DNA of 64,000 nt from Streptomyces sp. CB00455 (GTDB lineage: Bacteria > Actinomycetota > Actinomycetes > Streptomycetales > Streptomycetaceae). Where the stretch lies: the NCBI RefSeq assembly GCF_001905445.1, contig NZ_LIVQ01000004.1, forward strand, positions 577,666 through 641,665, in the 5' to 3' direction. The notes beneath the pieces were generated by a model. That model was given only the letters and a program-made list of their open reading frames with translations. It made no database searches and had not been told where the DNA came from. A program made the position numbers and the translations under genes. Each line of letters starts with the position of its first letter. Within the stretch, counting starts at the first letter, position 1. Shown one piece after another: positions 24,431-32,578 of the stretch.

Positions 24431-26176
24431 TCACTGCTCCAGGCTCTGGGGGGTACTGAGGGGTAGGCGCACGGACGGGAAGTCCGCGGAATCGGTGGGG
24501 AGGACGACCAGGGCCCGCTTCTCGGTGGCCGAGAGCCGCACGACCAGGTGACGGCGCCAGGCGGCGTCGTCCCGGTCCGGGTGGTCCTCGCGCCAGTGGC
24601 AGCCGCGGGTCTCCTCGCGCCGCAACGCGGCGGCGACCAGCACCCGGGCCACGCACAGCAGGTTCGTGGCCTCCCAGGTGTCCACACCCGGCTCGGCGGT
24701 CTTGCCGTGCGCTTCGAGGTCGTTCAGAGCGGTCGCGTACAGCCCTTCGAGGGCCTCGGCCGCCGTGCGCAGCGACGCGGCGGAGCGCAGCACGCCCGCG
24801 CCGTCCGTCATGATCCGCTGGACCTCGTACCGCGCTGCGGCGGGCTGCAGCGGCCCGGTCGCCGGGACGGGGACGCCGGGGCCGTTGCCGGAGCGGGCCT
24901 GCGCGGTGATGTCGTCGGCGATGCGCTCGGCGAAGACCAGACCCTCCAGCAGGGAGTTGGAGGCCAGCCGGTTCGCCCCGTGCACCCCGGTGCAGGCGAC
25001 CTCGCCGCAGGCGTACAGGCCCGGCACGGTGGTGCGCCCGTGCAGGTCGGTCCGGACGCCGCCGGAGGCGTAGTGCGCGGCGGGCGCGACGGGGATCGGC
25101 TCGGTCACCGGGTCGATGCCGTGGCTTCGGCAGGCGGCGAGGATGGTGGGGAAGCGCTGCTCCCACATCTGCGCGCCGAAGTGCCGGGCGTCGAGGAACA
25201 TGTGCTGCGCACCCTGCTCCTGCATGCGCCGCATGATGCCCTTGGCGACGATGTCGCGCGGCGCCAGCTCGGCGAGCTCGTGCTGCCCCGTCATGAAACG
25301 GACGCCGTCCGCGTCGACGAGGTACGCGCCCTCGCCGCGCACCGCCTCGGACACCAGCGGCTGCTGCCCCTCGGCGTCCGCCCCGAGGAACAGCACCGTC
25401 GGGTGGAACTGCACGAACTCCAGGTCCGAGACCTCGGCCCCGGCGCGCAGCGCGAGCGCCACGCCGTCACCCGTCGACACCGACGGGTTGGTGGTGGCGG
25501 AGAAGACCTGCCCCATGCCGCCGGTCGCGAGGATCACGGCGGGCGCGTGGACCGCGCCGACGCCGTCGTGCTGGCCCTCGCCCATGACGTGCAGCGTGAC
25601 GCCGGCCGTACGGCCCCGCGCGTCCTGGAGCAGGTCCAGCACGAGCGCGTTCTCCACGGTCTCGATGCCGGCGGCCTGCACGGCCTCGACCAGCGCCCGC
25701 GAGATCTCGGCGCCGGTGGCGTCGCCGCCCGCGTGGGCGATCCGGCGCCGGTGATGGCCGCCCTCGCGCGTCAGCTCTATCTCACCGGTCTCCGAGGAGG
25801 TGTCGAAGACGGCGCCGGTCTCCATCAAACGCCGTACCGCGCCGGGCCCTTCGGTCACCAGCAGTCGTACGGCCTCCTCGTCGCACAGGCCCGCGCCCGC
25901 GACCAGGGTGTCGTCGAGGTGCTGCTCGGGGGTGTCACCCTCGCCGAGGGCCGCGGCGATGCCGCCCTGGGCCCAGCGGGTGGAGCCGTCGTCGAGCCGC
26001 GCCTTGGTGACCACGACCGTGCGCCGTCCGGCGGCCGCGCAGCGCAGGGCGGCGGTCAGGCCCGCGACGCCGGAGCCGACGACCACGACGTCGGCGTCGA
26101 GGGACCAGCCGGGGGCCGGCGCGTGCAGCCGTATGCCGGTGCCGCCCGGCTGGATGCCTCTGCCTGGGGTGCTCAC
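24431..26176 (-). CDS. nadB: L-aspartate oxidase
   Basis: A 581-residue flavoprotein that oxidises L-aspartate to iminoaspartate, the first step of de novo NAD synthesis. The FAD-binding VVVVGSGVAGLTAALRCAAAG (about 30-50), the STRWAQGGIAAAL motif, HxxR-type substrate residues near EFVQFHPT and the ACGEVACTGVHGANRLASNSLLEGLVF signature mark it as NadB rather than succinate dehydrogenase. The GTG start overlaps the panC stop (GTGA, 26173-26176), and its own stop touches nadC. The C-terminal helical domain is full length. Confidence 0.95.
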   Translation of the reverse strand: MSTPGRGIQPGGTGIRLHAPAPGWSLDADVVVVGSGVAGLTAALRCAAAGRRTVVVTKARLDDGSTRWAQGGIAAALGEGDTPEQHLDDTLVAGAGLCDEEAVRLLVTEGPGAVRRLMETGAVFDTSSETGEIELTREGGHHRRRIAHAGGDATGAEISRALVEAVQAAGIETVENALVLDLLQDARGRTAGVTLHVMGEGQHDGVGAVHAPAVILATGGMGQVFSATTNPSVSTGDGVALALRAGAEVSDLEFVQFHPTVLFLGADAEGQQPLVSEAVRGEGAYLVDADGVRFMTGQHELAELAPRDIVAKGIMRRMQEQGAQHMFLDARHFGAQMWEQRFPTILAACRSHGIDPVTEPIPVAPAAHYASGGVRTDLHGRTTVPGLYACGEVACTGVHGANRLASNSLLEGLVFAERIADDITAQARSGNGPGVPVPATGPLQPAAARYEVQRIMTDGAGVLRSAASLRTAAEALEGLYATALNDLEAHGKTAEPGVDTWEATNLLCVARVLVAAALRREETRGCHWREDHPDRDDAAWRRHLVVRLSATEKRALVVLPTDSADFPSVRLPLSTPQSLEQ

Positions 26177-27165
26177 GCGTGTGCTCCGAATTCCAGTGGG
26201 ATGTTGTCGATCAGCCGCGTCGTGCCCACCTTGGCGGCGACGGCCAGCACGGCCCGGCCGGTGAACCCGGCGGCCGCCTCGGTGAAGTCTTCCGGATCCA
26301 CCAGCGCCAGGTAGTCCAGGGCCAGCGGCGGATCGTGGCGGCCCGCCTCCTCCAGGACGTGGCGGGCCGCGGCCCGTACGGCGTCCGGCAGCCCGGCGCC
26401 CGCCGCCGAGACGGCGTGCGCGTCCGCGGAGGCGCGGACCTCCCCGAGCTTCGCCAGCGCACTGGCCCGCTCGTCGCTGGCCGGGGCGGCTTCGGCGCGG
26501 GCGCGCAGCGCCGCCTGGGCGGCGAGCCGGTCGCGCCCGGCGAACAGGGCACGGGACAGGGCCAGTGCGGTGCGCCGCTCGGCGGCGGAGAGGTAGCGGT
26601 TGCGGGAGGACAGCGCGAGTCCGTCCTCCTCGCGGACGGTCGGTACGCCGACCACCTCGACGGGGAAGTTGAGGTCGGTCACCATCCGCCGGATCAGGGC
26701 CAGTTGCTGGGCGTCCTTCTGGCCGAAGAGGGCCAGGTCAGGGCGGGTGAGGTGGAGCAGCTTGGCGACGACGGTCAGCATCCCGTCGAAGTGCCCGGGC
26801 CGCGTGGCCCCTTCGTAGCGCCCGCCCATCGGGCCGGCGCTGATCCGCACCTGCGGGTCGCCGCCGGGGTAGACCTCCTCGACCGCGGGGGCGAACACCG
26901 CATCGGCGCCCGCTCGCGCGGCGATCCGTACGTCGGCGTCCAGGGTGCGCGGGTAGCGGTCGAGGTCCTCGTTCGCCCCGAACTGGAGCGGATTGACGAA
27001 AACGGTGACGACGACCTGGCCCCCGGGGCCGGCCAGTTCGCGGGCGGTACGGATCAACGTGGCGTGGCCCTCGTGCAGGGCGCCCATGGTCATGACCACG
27101 GCCCGGCGGCCGGTGCGCGCGAGCGCGTGCAGCTCCGCGGCGGTGTGCAGCAGCAGTCCGGTCAC
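26173..27165 (-). CDS. panC: Pantoate-beta-alanine ligase
   Basis: A 330-residue pantothenate synthetase. The TMGALHEGHATLIRTAR HIGH-type motif (about 26-42), FVNPLQFGANEDLDRYPRT, GPMGGRYEGATRPGHFDGMLTVV, GQKDAQQL and SSRNRYLS are diagnostic; the KMSKS-like loop is the SSRNRYLSAAERR segment. The GTG at 27165 overlaps the DUF2520 gene stop and the panC stop overlaps nadB, giving a chain of coupled genes. PanB and PanD are not in the window. Confidence 0.95.
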   Translation of the reverse strand: MTGLLLHTAAELHALARTGRRAVVMTMGALHEGHATLIRTARELAGPGGQVVVTVFVNPLQFGANEDLDRYPRTLDADVRIAARAGADAVFAPAVEEVYPGGDPQVRISAGPMGGRYEGATRPGHFDGMLTVVAKLLHLTRPDLALFGQKDAQQLALIRRMVTDLNFPVEVVGVPTVREEDGLALSSRNRYLSAAERRTALALSRALFAGRDRLAAQAALRARAEAAPASDERASALAKLGEVRASADAHAVSAAGAGLPDAVRAAARHVLEEAGRHDPPLALDYLALVDPEDFTEAAAGFTGRAVLAVAAKVGTTRLIDNIPLEFGAHA

Positions 27166-28106
27166 GGAGCACCGTCCTCGGAGCCGGTGGCGCCCGGCGC
27201 CCCCGCGGCGCCGGGGGCGCCGTCGGCGAGCACGCCGAGCAGGTCCTCGGCGAGTTCCGGCTTGAGCAGGCCGTGGGCCAGGGCCCGGTCGGCGGTGGTG
27301 CGGGCCATCGCCAGGTATCCGGCGACCGCGCCCGGCGCGTGCCGGCGCAGCTCCGAGACGTGCGCGGCGACGGTTCCGGCGTCCCCGCGGGCGACCGGGC
27401 CGGTCAGCGCGGCGTCCCCGGAGCGCAGGGCGTTGTCGAGGGCGGCGCCGAGCAGCGGGCCGAGCATCCGGTCGGGGTGCTCGACCCCGGCCCTGCCCAG
27501 CAGCTCCATGGACTGGGCGACCAGGGTGACCAGGTGGTTCGCGCCCAGGGCCAGGGCCGCGTGGTAGAGCGGACGGTTCTCCTCCGCGATCCACTCCGGC
27601 TCCCCGCCCATCTCGATGACCAGGGCCTCGGCGGCGAGGCGCAGTTCCTCGGGGGCGGTGACGCCGAAGGAGCAGCCGGCGAGCCGCTGCACGTCGACCT
27701 CGGTGCCGGTGAAGGTCATCGCGGGGTGCAGGGCCAGCGGCAGGGCGCCCGCGCGGCGCGCCGGGTCGAGCACGGCGGTCCCGTAGCGGCCGGAGGTGTG
27801 CACGAGGAGCTGGCCGGGCCGGATCGCGCCGGTCTCGGCAAGACCCTCGACCAAGGAGGGCAGCGCGTCGTCCGGCACGGTGAGCAGGACCAGGTCGGCG
27901 TTCTCGAAGACCTGCTCCGGCGGGACGAGGGGGACGTCGGGCAACATCCGCGCGGCCCGGCGCACGGAGGCGTCGGACACTCCGGAGACGGCGACGGGCC
28001 GGTGCCCGGCCTGCTGGAGCGCGCGGGCCAGCGCGGGGCCGACCCGGCCGGCTCCGACGACGCCGATCGCGAGCCGCGCAGGGCGTGGCTGCTGTGAAGG
28101 ATTCAC
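27162..28106 (-). CDS. Rossmann-like/DUF2520 oxidoreductase, possible ketopantoate reductase
   Basis: A 314-residue protein with an N-terminal NAD(P)-binding Rossmann fold (IGVVGAGRVGPALARAL, about 13-29, and LVLLTVPDDALPSLVEGL) and a C-terminal DUF2520 helical domain (about 145-285, with HPAMTFTG, CSFGVTAPEE and ALGANHLVTLVAQS). It is the first gene of an overlapping chain with panC, nadB, nadC and coaX. The missing step next to panC is ketopantoate reduction; DUF2520 enzymes are good candidates for that reaction, but the assignment is by context. The C-terminus ends in an Ala/Gly/Pro tail. Confidence 0.85.
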   Translation of the reverse strand: MNPSQQPRPARLAIGVVGAGRVGPALARALQQAGHRPVAVSGVSDASVRRAARMLPDVPLVPPEQVFENADLVLLTVPDDALPSLVEGLAETGAIRPGQLLVHTSGRYGTAVLDPARRAGALPLALHPAMTFTGTEVDVQRLAGCSFGVTAPEELRLAAEALVIEMGGEPEWIAEENRPLYHAALALGANHLVTLVAQSMELLGRAGVEHPDRMLGPLLGAALDNALRSGDAALTGPVARGDAGTVAAHVSELRRHAPGAVAGYLAMARTTADRALAHGLLKPELAEDLLGVLADGAPGAAGAPGATGSEDGAP

Positions 28107-28216
28107 GCGGGGAGGGCCTTCCGTTCCAGTCCGCGGGGGGTACCGGACGATACGCCGCCATGCTAGCTCCTGGGGCCGATGGCCGGTCCGGCGGCGATGG
28201 GGCGAGGATCGGAACC

Positions 28217-29461
28217 ATGAGCGACGACAGCGGCGGGCACGGGGGCGGTCAGGACGACGACCACGGCGCCGGCGGCACGGCCCACGAGACGGGGGACGGG
28301 GCGGCCCACGCGCCGGCCTGCGGCAGCTGCGACGACACGGGCGACGAGGACGCCGCGCGCACGAAGCGCCTGGTCGCGGCCTGGCGCGGGGCGCGCCGCA
28401 AGCTGTCCCCCTGCCTGCAGGAAGCCACGGTGGGAGAGCTGCTCGCGCCGCTCGCCGATGCCCCGTACGACCTGGACGAGCCGGCCGACGTCTACGGGGA
28501 CGGCGTCGTCGCCGCCCTGGAGCGCCGGGTCGCGCAGCTGCTCGGCACCGAGGACGCGGCGTTCTTCCCGAGCGGGACGATGGCGCAGCAGGTGGCGCTG
28601 CGCTGCTGGGCCGGCCGGACCGGGAACCGGGCCGTGGCGCTCCACCCGATGAGCCACCCCGAGCGCTGGGAGGGGGACGCGCTCTCGGCCGTCTCCGGGC
28701 TCCGCGCGGTCCACCCGACCACCGAGCCCCGCCAGCCGTCGCCGGCCGAGGTCGCCGGCGTCCGGGAGCCCTTCGGGACGCTGATGCTGGAGCTCCCGCT
28801 GCGCGACGCGGGCTTCCTCCTGCCCACCTGGGAGGAGCTCGGGGCGCTCGTCGAGGCGGCCCGCGCGCGCGAGGCGGTGGTCCACTTCGACGGGGCCCGG
28901 CTGTGGGAGTCCACCGTCCACTTCGGGCGGGCCCTCGCGGACATCGCGGCCCTGGCCGACTCCGTGTACGTCTCCTTCTACAAATCGCTCGGCGGCCTGA
29001 GCGGGGCGGCCCTGGCGGGGCCGCAGGACTTCGTGGAGGAGACCAGGGTGTGGCGCCACCGCTACGGGGGCCAGATCTTCCGGCAGTTCCCCCAGGCCCT
29101 CGCGGCGCTGACCGGGCTGGAACGGGAGCTGCCGAAACTCCCGGCGTACGTGGCGCAGGCGCGGGAGGTGGCCTCGGCGCTGCGGGAGGGGTTCGCGCAG
29201 GCGGGACTGCCCTGGTTCCGGATCCATCCGCGGGAGCCGCACACCCACCAGTTCCAGGCGTGGCTCCCGTACGACGCGGACCGTCTGACGGACGCGGGTC
29301 TGCGGCAGGCGGAGGAGACGGGCACGGTCCTCTTCCGCCGCTGGGCCCCGGCCGGGCCGCCGGATCTGGCGATGACGGAGGTGGAGGTCACCGAACCGGG
29401 CCTGTCCTGGACCCCGGAGGACGTCCGGGCGGCGGCCGCCGCCTTCGCCGCCCGCCTGTAG
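28217..29461 (+). CDS. Threonine aldolase-like PLP enzyme (beta-eliminating lyase family)
   Basis: A 414-residue fold-type I PLP enzyme of the beta-eliminating lyase/threonine aldolase family. The PLP Lys is 256 in YVSFYKSLGG, the Asp of VHFDGARLW is about 225, and FFPSGTMAQQVALR holds the phosphate-binding Gly-Thr. The N-terminal 50 residues are Asp/Gly/His-rich with a CGSC pair, absent from typical threonine aldolases, and the HVxxDExG motif of the true aldolases is replaced by HPMSHPERWEG, so substrate specificity may differ. CGAGGA lies 8-10 bases before ATG 28217. It is divergent from the cofactor operon. Confidence 0.85.
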   Translation: MSDDSGGHGGGQDDDHGAGGTAHETGDGAAHAPACGSCDDTGDEDAARTKRLVAAWRGARRKLSPCLQEATVGELLAPLADAPYDLDEPADVYGDGVVAALERRVAQLLGTEDAAFFPSGTMAQQVALRCWAGRTGNRAVALHPMSHPERWEGDALSAVSGLRAVHPTTEPRQPSPAEVAGVREPFGTLMLELPLRDAGFLLPTWEELGALVEAARAREAVVHFDGARLWESTVHFGRALADIAALADSVYVSFYKSLGGLSGAALAGPQDFVEETRVWRHRYGGQIFRQFPQALAALTGLERELPKLPAYVAQAREVASALREGFAQAGLPWFRIHPREPHTHQFQAWLPYDADRLTDAGLRQAEETGTVLFRRWAPAGPPDLAMTEVEVTEPGLSWTPEDVRAAAAAFAARL

Positions 29462-29599
29462 GCGCCCCGCACCCCCGCCCGGGGCCCCCGCAAACCGGCC
29501 GGGAGACACGGCGAAACGCCGAATTCGGCCGAACCGGCCGGTTGCGGCCCGTCCCGGCGATACGGTCCCTCCACGGGAATCAGCCGGAGGAGAGACACC

Positions 29600-29785
29600 A
29601 TGACCGCTCAGCCCGTGTGGCAGAAGTCCTCGTTCTGCAGCGAGGGAGACGCCTGCGTCTACGTCGCCACCGCCCCCGGGTCCCTCGTCCGGGTCGCCGA
29701 CCGCGCCGACCCGGCGCACCTCGTCCTGGCGACCACCCAGGCCGCCTGGTCCGATTTCCTGCGCGCGATCAAAGAAACCGGCTGA
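29600..29785 (+). CDS. DUF397 protein without a neighbouring regulator
   Basis: A 61-residue DUF397 protein: WQKSSFCSEGDACVYVATAPG, LVRVADRADP and the C-terminal AAWSDFLRAIKETG match the family. Such proteins are small partners of helix-turn-helix (XRE/BldB-type) regulators in streptomycetes and usually lie next to one, but no such gene is adjacent here. A strong Shine-Dalgarno (CCGGAGGAGAGA) precedes the ATG. In some systems DUF397 proteins act as antitoxin-like or anti-regulator proteins; that is family knowledge, not seen here. Confidence 0.9.
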   Translation: MTAQPVWQKSSFCSEGDACVYVATAPGSLVRVADRADPAHLVLATTQAAWSDFLRAIKETG

Positions 29786-30402
29786 GCCCCCGCCCCGGGC
29801 TGGCCGGCCTCGCGCCGGGCCGCCCCGGGCTGGGCCACACCAGGCTGAGCTACTCGTGCCGGACCGCCCCGCGCCGGGCCGCACCGGGTTGAGTCGCCCT
29901 GGGATGGGCAGCCCCGGGCTCTGAGTCGCCCTGGGATGGGCAGCCCCGGGCTCTGAGTCGCCCTGGGCCGGCCCGCCCGGGGCCGTACCGGGGCGAGCCA
30001 CCCCGGGCCGGCATGCCCGGGGCCGCACGGGGCCGGTCAGCCCCGCGCCGGGCCGCAGAGGGTTGAGCCACCCTGGGCCGTGCTGCCCTGCGCCGGGCCG
30101 CACCGGGCTGAGCTGCCCCGGTCGGACCGTCCCGGGCCAAACAGCCCCGGGCGGGGTCGCTTCGGGGGGCCGCACCGGTCTCAGCTACCCGCACCGCCCC
30201 GCACCGCCCCGCCCCGCGTCGCGCCGCCCCGCGTCGCGCCGCCCCGCCCCGCGCCGCCCCGCGCCGCCCCGCGCCGCCCCGCGCCGCACCGCCCCACCCC
30301 GCACCGCCCCACGCCGCAGCGGCCCATGCCCGCTCCCGGCCCGGCACGCCGAGACCGGTCGACCTCGGGGGTTTTTGTCCGATTAGCGCGTATCTTCGGC
30401 GC
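29786..30402. repeat. 600-bp GC-rich repeat tract without a gene
   Basis: No gene was found. The left part is built of degenerate CCGGGCCGCACCGGGCTGAGC-like blocks; a perfect 32-bp unit occurs twice in tandem at 29891-29922 and 29923-29954, with a partial third copy from 29955. The right part (about 30188-30313) is a run of 10-bp CCGCGCCGCC-type units that differ at one or two positions. All reading frames stay open only because of composition. The final 40 bases are lower in GC and hold the start region of the next gene. Confidence 0.85.
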
Positions 30403-31026
30403 ATGCCCACGCCCTACGGATCCCGCGGCGGCATGGCGTTCAGCGCCGCCGAGCTGCACGTGCTCAGGCGTTCGCTCGCCCACGCCCTCCAGTCCTCCCC
30501 GGCGCCCCTCACGGCCGCGGAGGTCCAAGGCTGCCTGCGCCTCGCGCAGTCGGTGGACGAGGCGGTCCGGGAGGCGGCCCGGCTCAGAGCCTTCCTCCTG
30601 GAGGACCTGGCCCGCTACCGCGGCGCCCTGCCCGGCAGCCTCACCGGGTACCTGGAACTGCTCCAGGACGCCCTGGCCGCCGGGTACGAGCCGACGCCCG
30701 ACGACCTCGCGGCCCTGCGCGCCCTGCGGGCCGGCCCGGTCGCAGCCGCCCTGCTGGACCGCGCCCAGGCACTCGCGGAGCGCTCCGTACGCCGGCGGCT
30801 GTCCACCACCCCCGCCCCCCGGACCCGGCTGCTGGCCCTGGCCGGCGGCCGTGAGGAGCGGCCGGAGCCCTCACCGGCCCCCGAGCCCGCCCCGGCGCCC
30901 ACGCCGGAGCCCGGGCAGCCGGCCAAGCCCGGGCAGCCGGCCAGGCCGGTCCCGACCCCCGGCGAGGTCTTCCCGCCGCGCCGCAAGCCCGGTCCGCCCC
31001 CCGCGGCCGGGCGGGCCGCCGGGTAG
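30403..31026 (+). CDS. Unknown protein with helical N-terminus and Pro-rich tail
   Basis: A 207-residue protein. Residues 13-145 are helical (SAAELHVLRRSLAHALQSS, LRAFLLEDLARYRGALPGSL, YEPTPDDLAALRALRAGP), without membrane segments; residues 150-207 are Pro/Ala/Glu-rich with repeats PKPGQPAKPGQPAR. There is no Shine-Dalgarno, and TATCTT (30391-30396) is six bases before the ATG, suggesting leaderless expression. The next gene, a tiny membrane protein, starts 13 bases after the stop. I do not recognise a family with known function. Confidence 0.75.
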   Translation: MPTPYGSRGGMAFSAAELHVLRRSLAHALQSSPAPLTAAEVQGCLRLAQSVDEAVREAARLRAFLLEDLARYRGALPGSLTGYLELLQDALAAGYEPTPDDLAALRALRAGPVAAALLDRAQALAERSVRRRLSTTPAPRTRLLALAGGREERPEPSPAPEPAPAPTPEPGQPAKPGQPARPVPTPGEVFPPRRKPGPPPAAGRAAG

Positions 31027-31039
31027 CTACGCTGAGGGC

Positions 31040-31207
31040 ATGGACTACGTCTCCGCGCTCGTGCCCCCCATCGTGATGGCCGCGTTCTTCATCGCCCTCG
31101 TCGTGACGATCGTGAAGTCCCAGGGCGGCGCCAACAAGGCCAAGGAGGACGCGGCGGTCGATGCCGTGATCGCCCGGGCCGAAGCCGCCCGGCAGCCGCA
31201 GAAGTAG
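31040..31207 (+). CDS. Very small single-pass membrane protein
   Basis: A 55-residue protein (MDYVSALVPPIVMAAFFIALVV...) with one N-terminal membrane segment (about 5-25) and a charged C-terminal helix. The ATG at 31040 has a TACGCT box six bases upstream and no Shine-Dalgarno. It follows a conserved-looking gene and ends before a stem-loop terminator (31223-31264). The composition is that of an inner-membrane microprotein. Function unknown. Confidence 0.8.
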   Translation: MDYVSALVPPIVMAAFFIALVVTIVKSQGGANKAKEDAAVDAVIARAEAARQPQK

Positions 31208-31222
31208 CGTCCGCGGGCACAC

Positions 31223-31264
31223 CGGGCGCGGGGCCCTTCGGAATCGGGCCGGGCGCCCGATTTT
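31223..31264 (+). terminator. Stem-loop terminator with T-rich tail
   Basis: Arms at 31223-31236 and 31246-31259 pair at 12 of 14 positions with a nine-base loop, followed by ATTTTGTT. It ends the transcript of the small membrane protein gene. Confidence 0.75.
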
Positions 31265-31324
31265 GTTGCGCGTTGCCGAGCGAATAGTCGGGCAATTACC
31301 CACAATCCGCACTATCGTGCTGTT

Positions 31325-31858
31325 GTGCCTCGCCCCTTGGGAGAACTCGAAGACGCCGTCATGACACGGGTGTGGCAGTGGAACCGCCCGGTCACCGTCC
31401 GGGAAGTGCTGGAAGACCTCCAGCAGGAACGGTCCATCGCGTACACCACGGTCATGACCGTCATGGACAATCTCCATCAGAAGGGCTGGGTCCGCCGGGA
31501 AGCCGAAGGCCGCGCCTATCGATATACGGCGGTCTCCACCCGCGCCGCCTACTCGGCCGCACTGATGAACGAAGCCTGGTCGACGAGCGACAACCCCGCG
31601 GCCGCCCTCGTCGCGTTCTTCGGCATGATGTCGGCGGAACAGCGGGAAGCACTCAGGGACGCCGTACGGATCGTCCAGCACGACGACGAGTCCGCCCCGG
31701 AGCCGGCCCCCGCGAACGCCCCCGCGAACGACCCCGGAACCACCCCCGGAACAGCCCCCGGAACCGCCCCCGGCCCGGCCGCCGGGCCGCCCGGAGCGGC
31801 CGCGCCGCGAACCCCCGCGCCACCCGGAGCCGAAGAGGACTCCGCCGAGCGTCCGTAG
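31325..31858 (+). CDS. BlaI/MecI/CopY-family repressor
   Basis: A 177-residue regulator with an N-terminal winged helix (LGELEDAVMTRVWQWNRPVTVREVLEDL, then SIAYTTVMTVMDNLHQKGWVRREAEGRAYRY) as in BlaI/MecI/CopY repressors and a dimerisation helix (about 85-115). The last 60 residues are Pro/Ala/Thr repeats (NAPANDPGTTPGTAPG) unlike the classical proteins. No BlaR-type protease gene is adjacent. The GTG start has no Shine-Dalgarno; TATCGT (31313-31318) lies six bases before it. The next gene, an acetyltransferase, starts 26 bases later. Confidence 0.9.
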   Translation: MPRPLGELEDAVMTRVWQWNRPVTVREVLEDLQQERSIAYTTVMTVMDNLHQKGWVRREAEGRAYRYTAVSTRAAYSAALMNEAWSTSDNPAAALVAFFGMMSAEQREALRDAVRIVQHDDESAPEPAPANAPANDPGTTPGTAPGTAPGPAAGPPGAAAPRTPAPPGAEEDSAERP

Positions 31859-31883
31859 GGGAGGGGGCGATAGCGTCCGGGGC

Positions 31884-32414
31884 ATGGGAGAGTTTTCCGC
31901 TGCACATGCAGAAACAGTGACGATCCGCCGTGCCCGCACCGCTGATGTTCCCGCGCTGCGCCGCCTGCTCGACCAGTACGTGCAGCAGCGGATCCTGCTC
32001 GACAAAGCCCCCGTCGTCCTTTACGAGGACATCCAGGAGTTCTGGGTCGCGGAACGCGACTCGGACGGCTCGGTGGTCGGCTGTGGCGCTCTCCACGTGA
32101 TGTGGGAAGACCTCGCCGAAGTCCGCACTCTTGCCGTCGACCGCACCTTGAAGGGCGCCGGAGTGGGCCACCTGGTGTTGGAGCAGTTGTTGCGCACCGC
32201 CCGCACGCTCGGGGTCAGCCGGGTTTTCTGCCTGACCTTCGAAGTGGACTTCTTCGCGAAGCACGGCTTCGTCGAGATCGGCGAGACGCCGGTGGAGACC
32301 GATGTCTACATCGAGCTCCTGCGTTCCTATGACGAGGGCGTCGCGGAGTTCCTCGGTCTCGAACGAGTGAAGCCGAACACCTTGGGTAACAGTCGGATGC
32401 TTCTGCACCTCTGA
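31884..32414 (+). CDS. Amino-acid (glutamate-type) N-acetyltransferase, GNAT
   Basis: A 176-residue GNAT protein of the short ArgA type used by actinobacteria for N-acetylglutamate formation in arginine synthesis. The core shows VTIRRARTADVPALRRLLDQYV (about 12-33), the acetyl-CoA loop LAVDRTLKGAGVGHLVLEQLL (R/QxxGxG/A pattern RTLKGAG), and VFCLTFEVDFFAKHGFVEIGE. A C-terminal 30-residue extension (LGLERVKPNTLGNSRM) matches the actinobacterial group. TAGCGT (31871-31876) lies seven bases before the ATG. The acceptor is assigned by family, not directly shown. Confidence 0.85.
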   Translation: MGEFSAAHAETVTIRRARTADVPALRRLLDQYVQQRILLDKAPVVLYEDIQEFWVAERDSDGSVVGCGALHVMWEDLAEVRTLAVDRTLKGAGVGHLVLEQLLRTARTLGVSRVFCLTFEVDFFAKHGFVEIGETPVETDVYIELLRSYDEGVAEFLGLERVKPNTLGNSRMLLHL

Positions 32415-32578
32415 TCGATCACCGTGGCTTTTCGGGTCTCCGCGCGCCTGTGGCCTATGTCCGAATCGCGCACGTTTCCCGCCCTGTTGCGGTCTCGAAC
32501 CTCTCCCCGGGGGTTTGTGTTTTCCAGGCAAAAGCGGTTTCCTTTCCGCGTACTGCTTTTCGATGAAAGGAAATCCCG
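32415..32578. promoter_or_regulatory. AT-enriched control region of lsr2
   Basis: This 164-base gap has clearly lower GC than its surroundings (TTTTCGGG, TTTGTGTTTTCC, CTGCTTTTCGATG tracts). Because Lsr2 binds AT-rich DNA, autoregulation is plausible. A GAAAGGAAA Shine-Dalgarno lies five bases before the GTG start of lsr2. Confidence 0.5.

Noticed and set aside
30188..30320. CRISPR-like array.
   Set aside because: Units are 10-bp GC-rich repeats without spacers of constant length and no cas genes are present.
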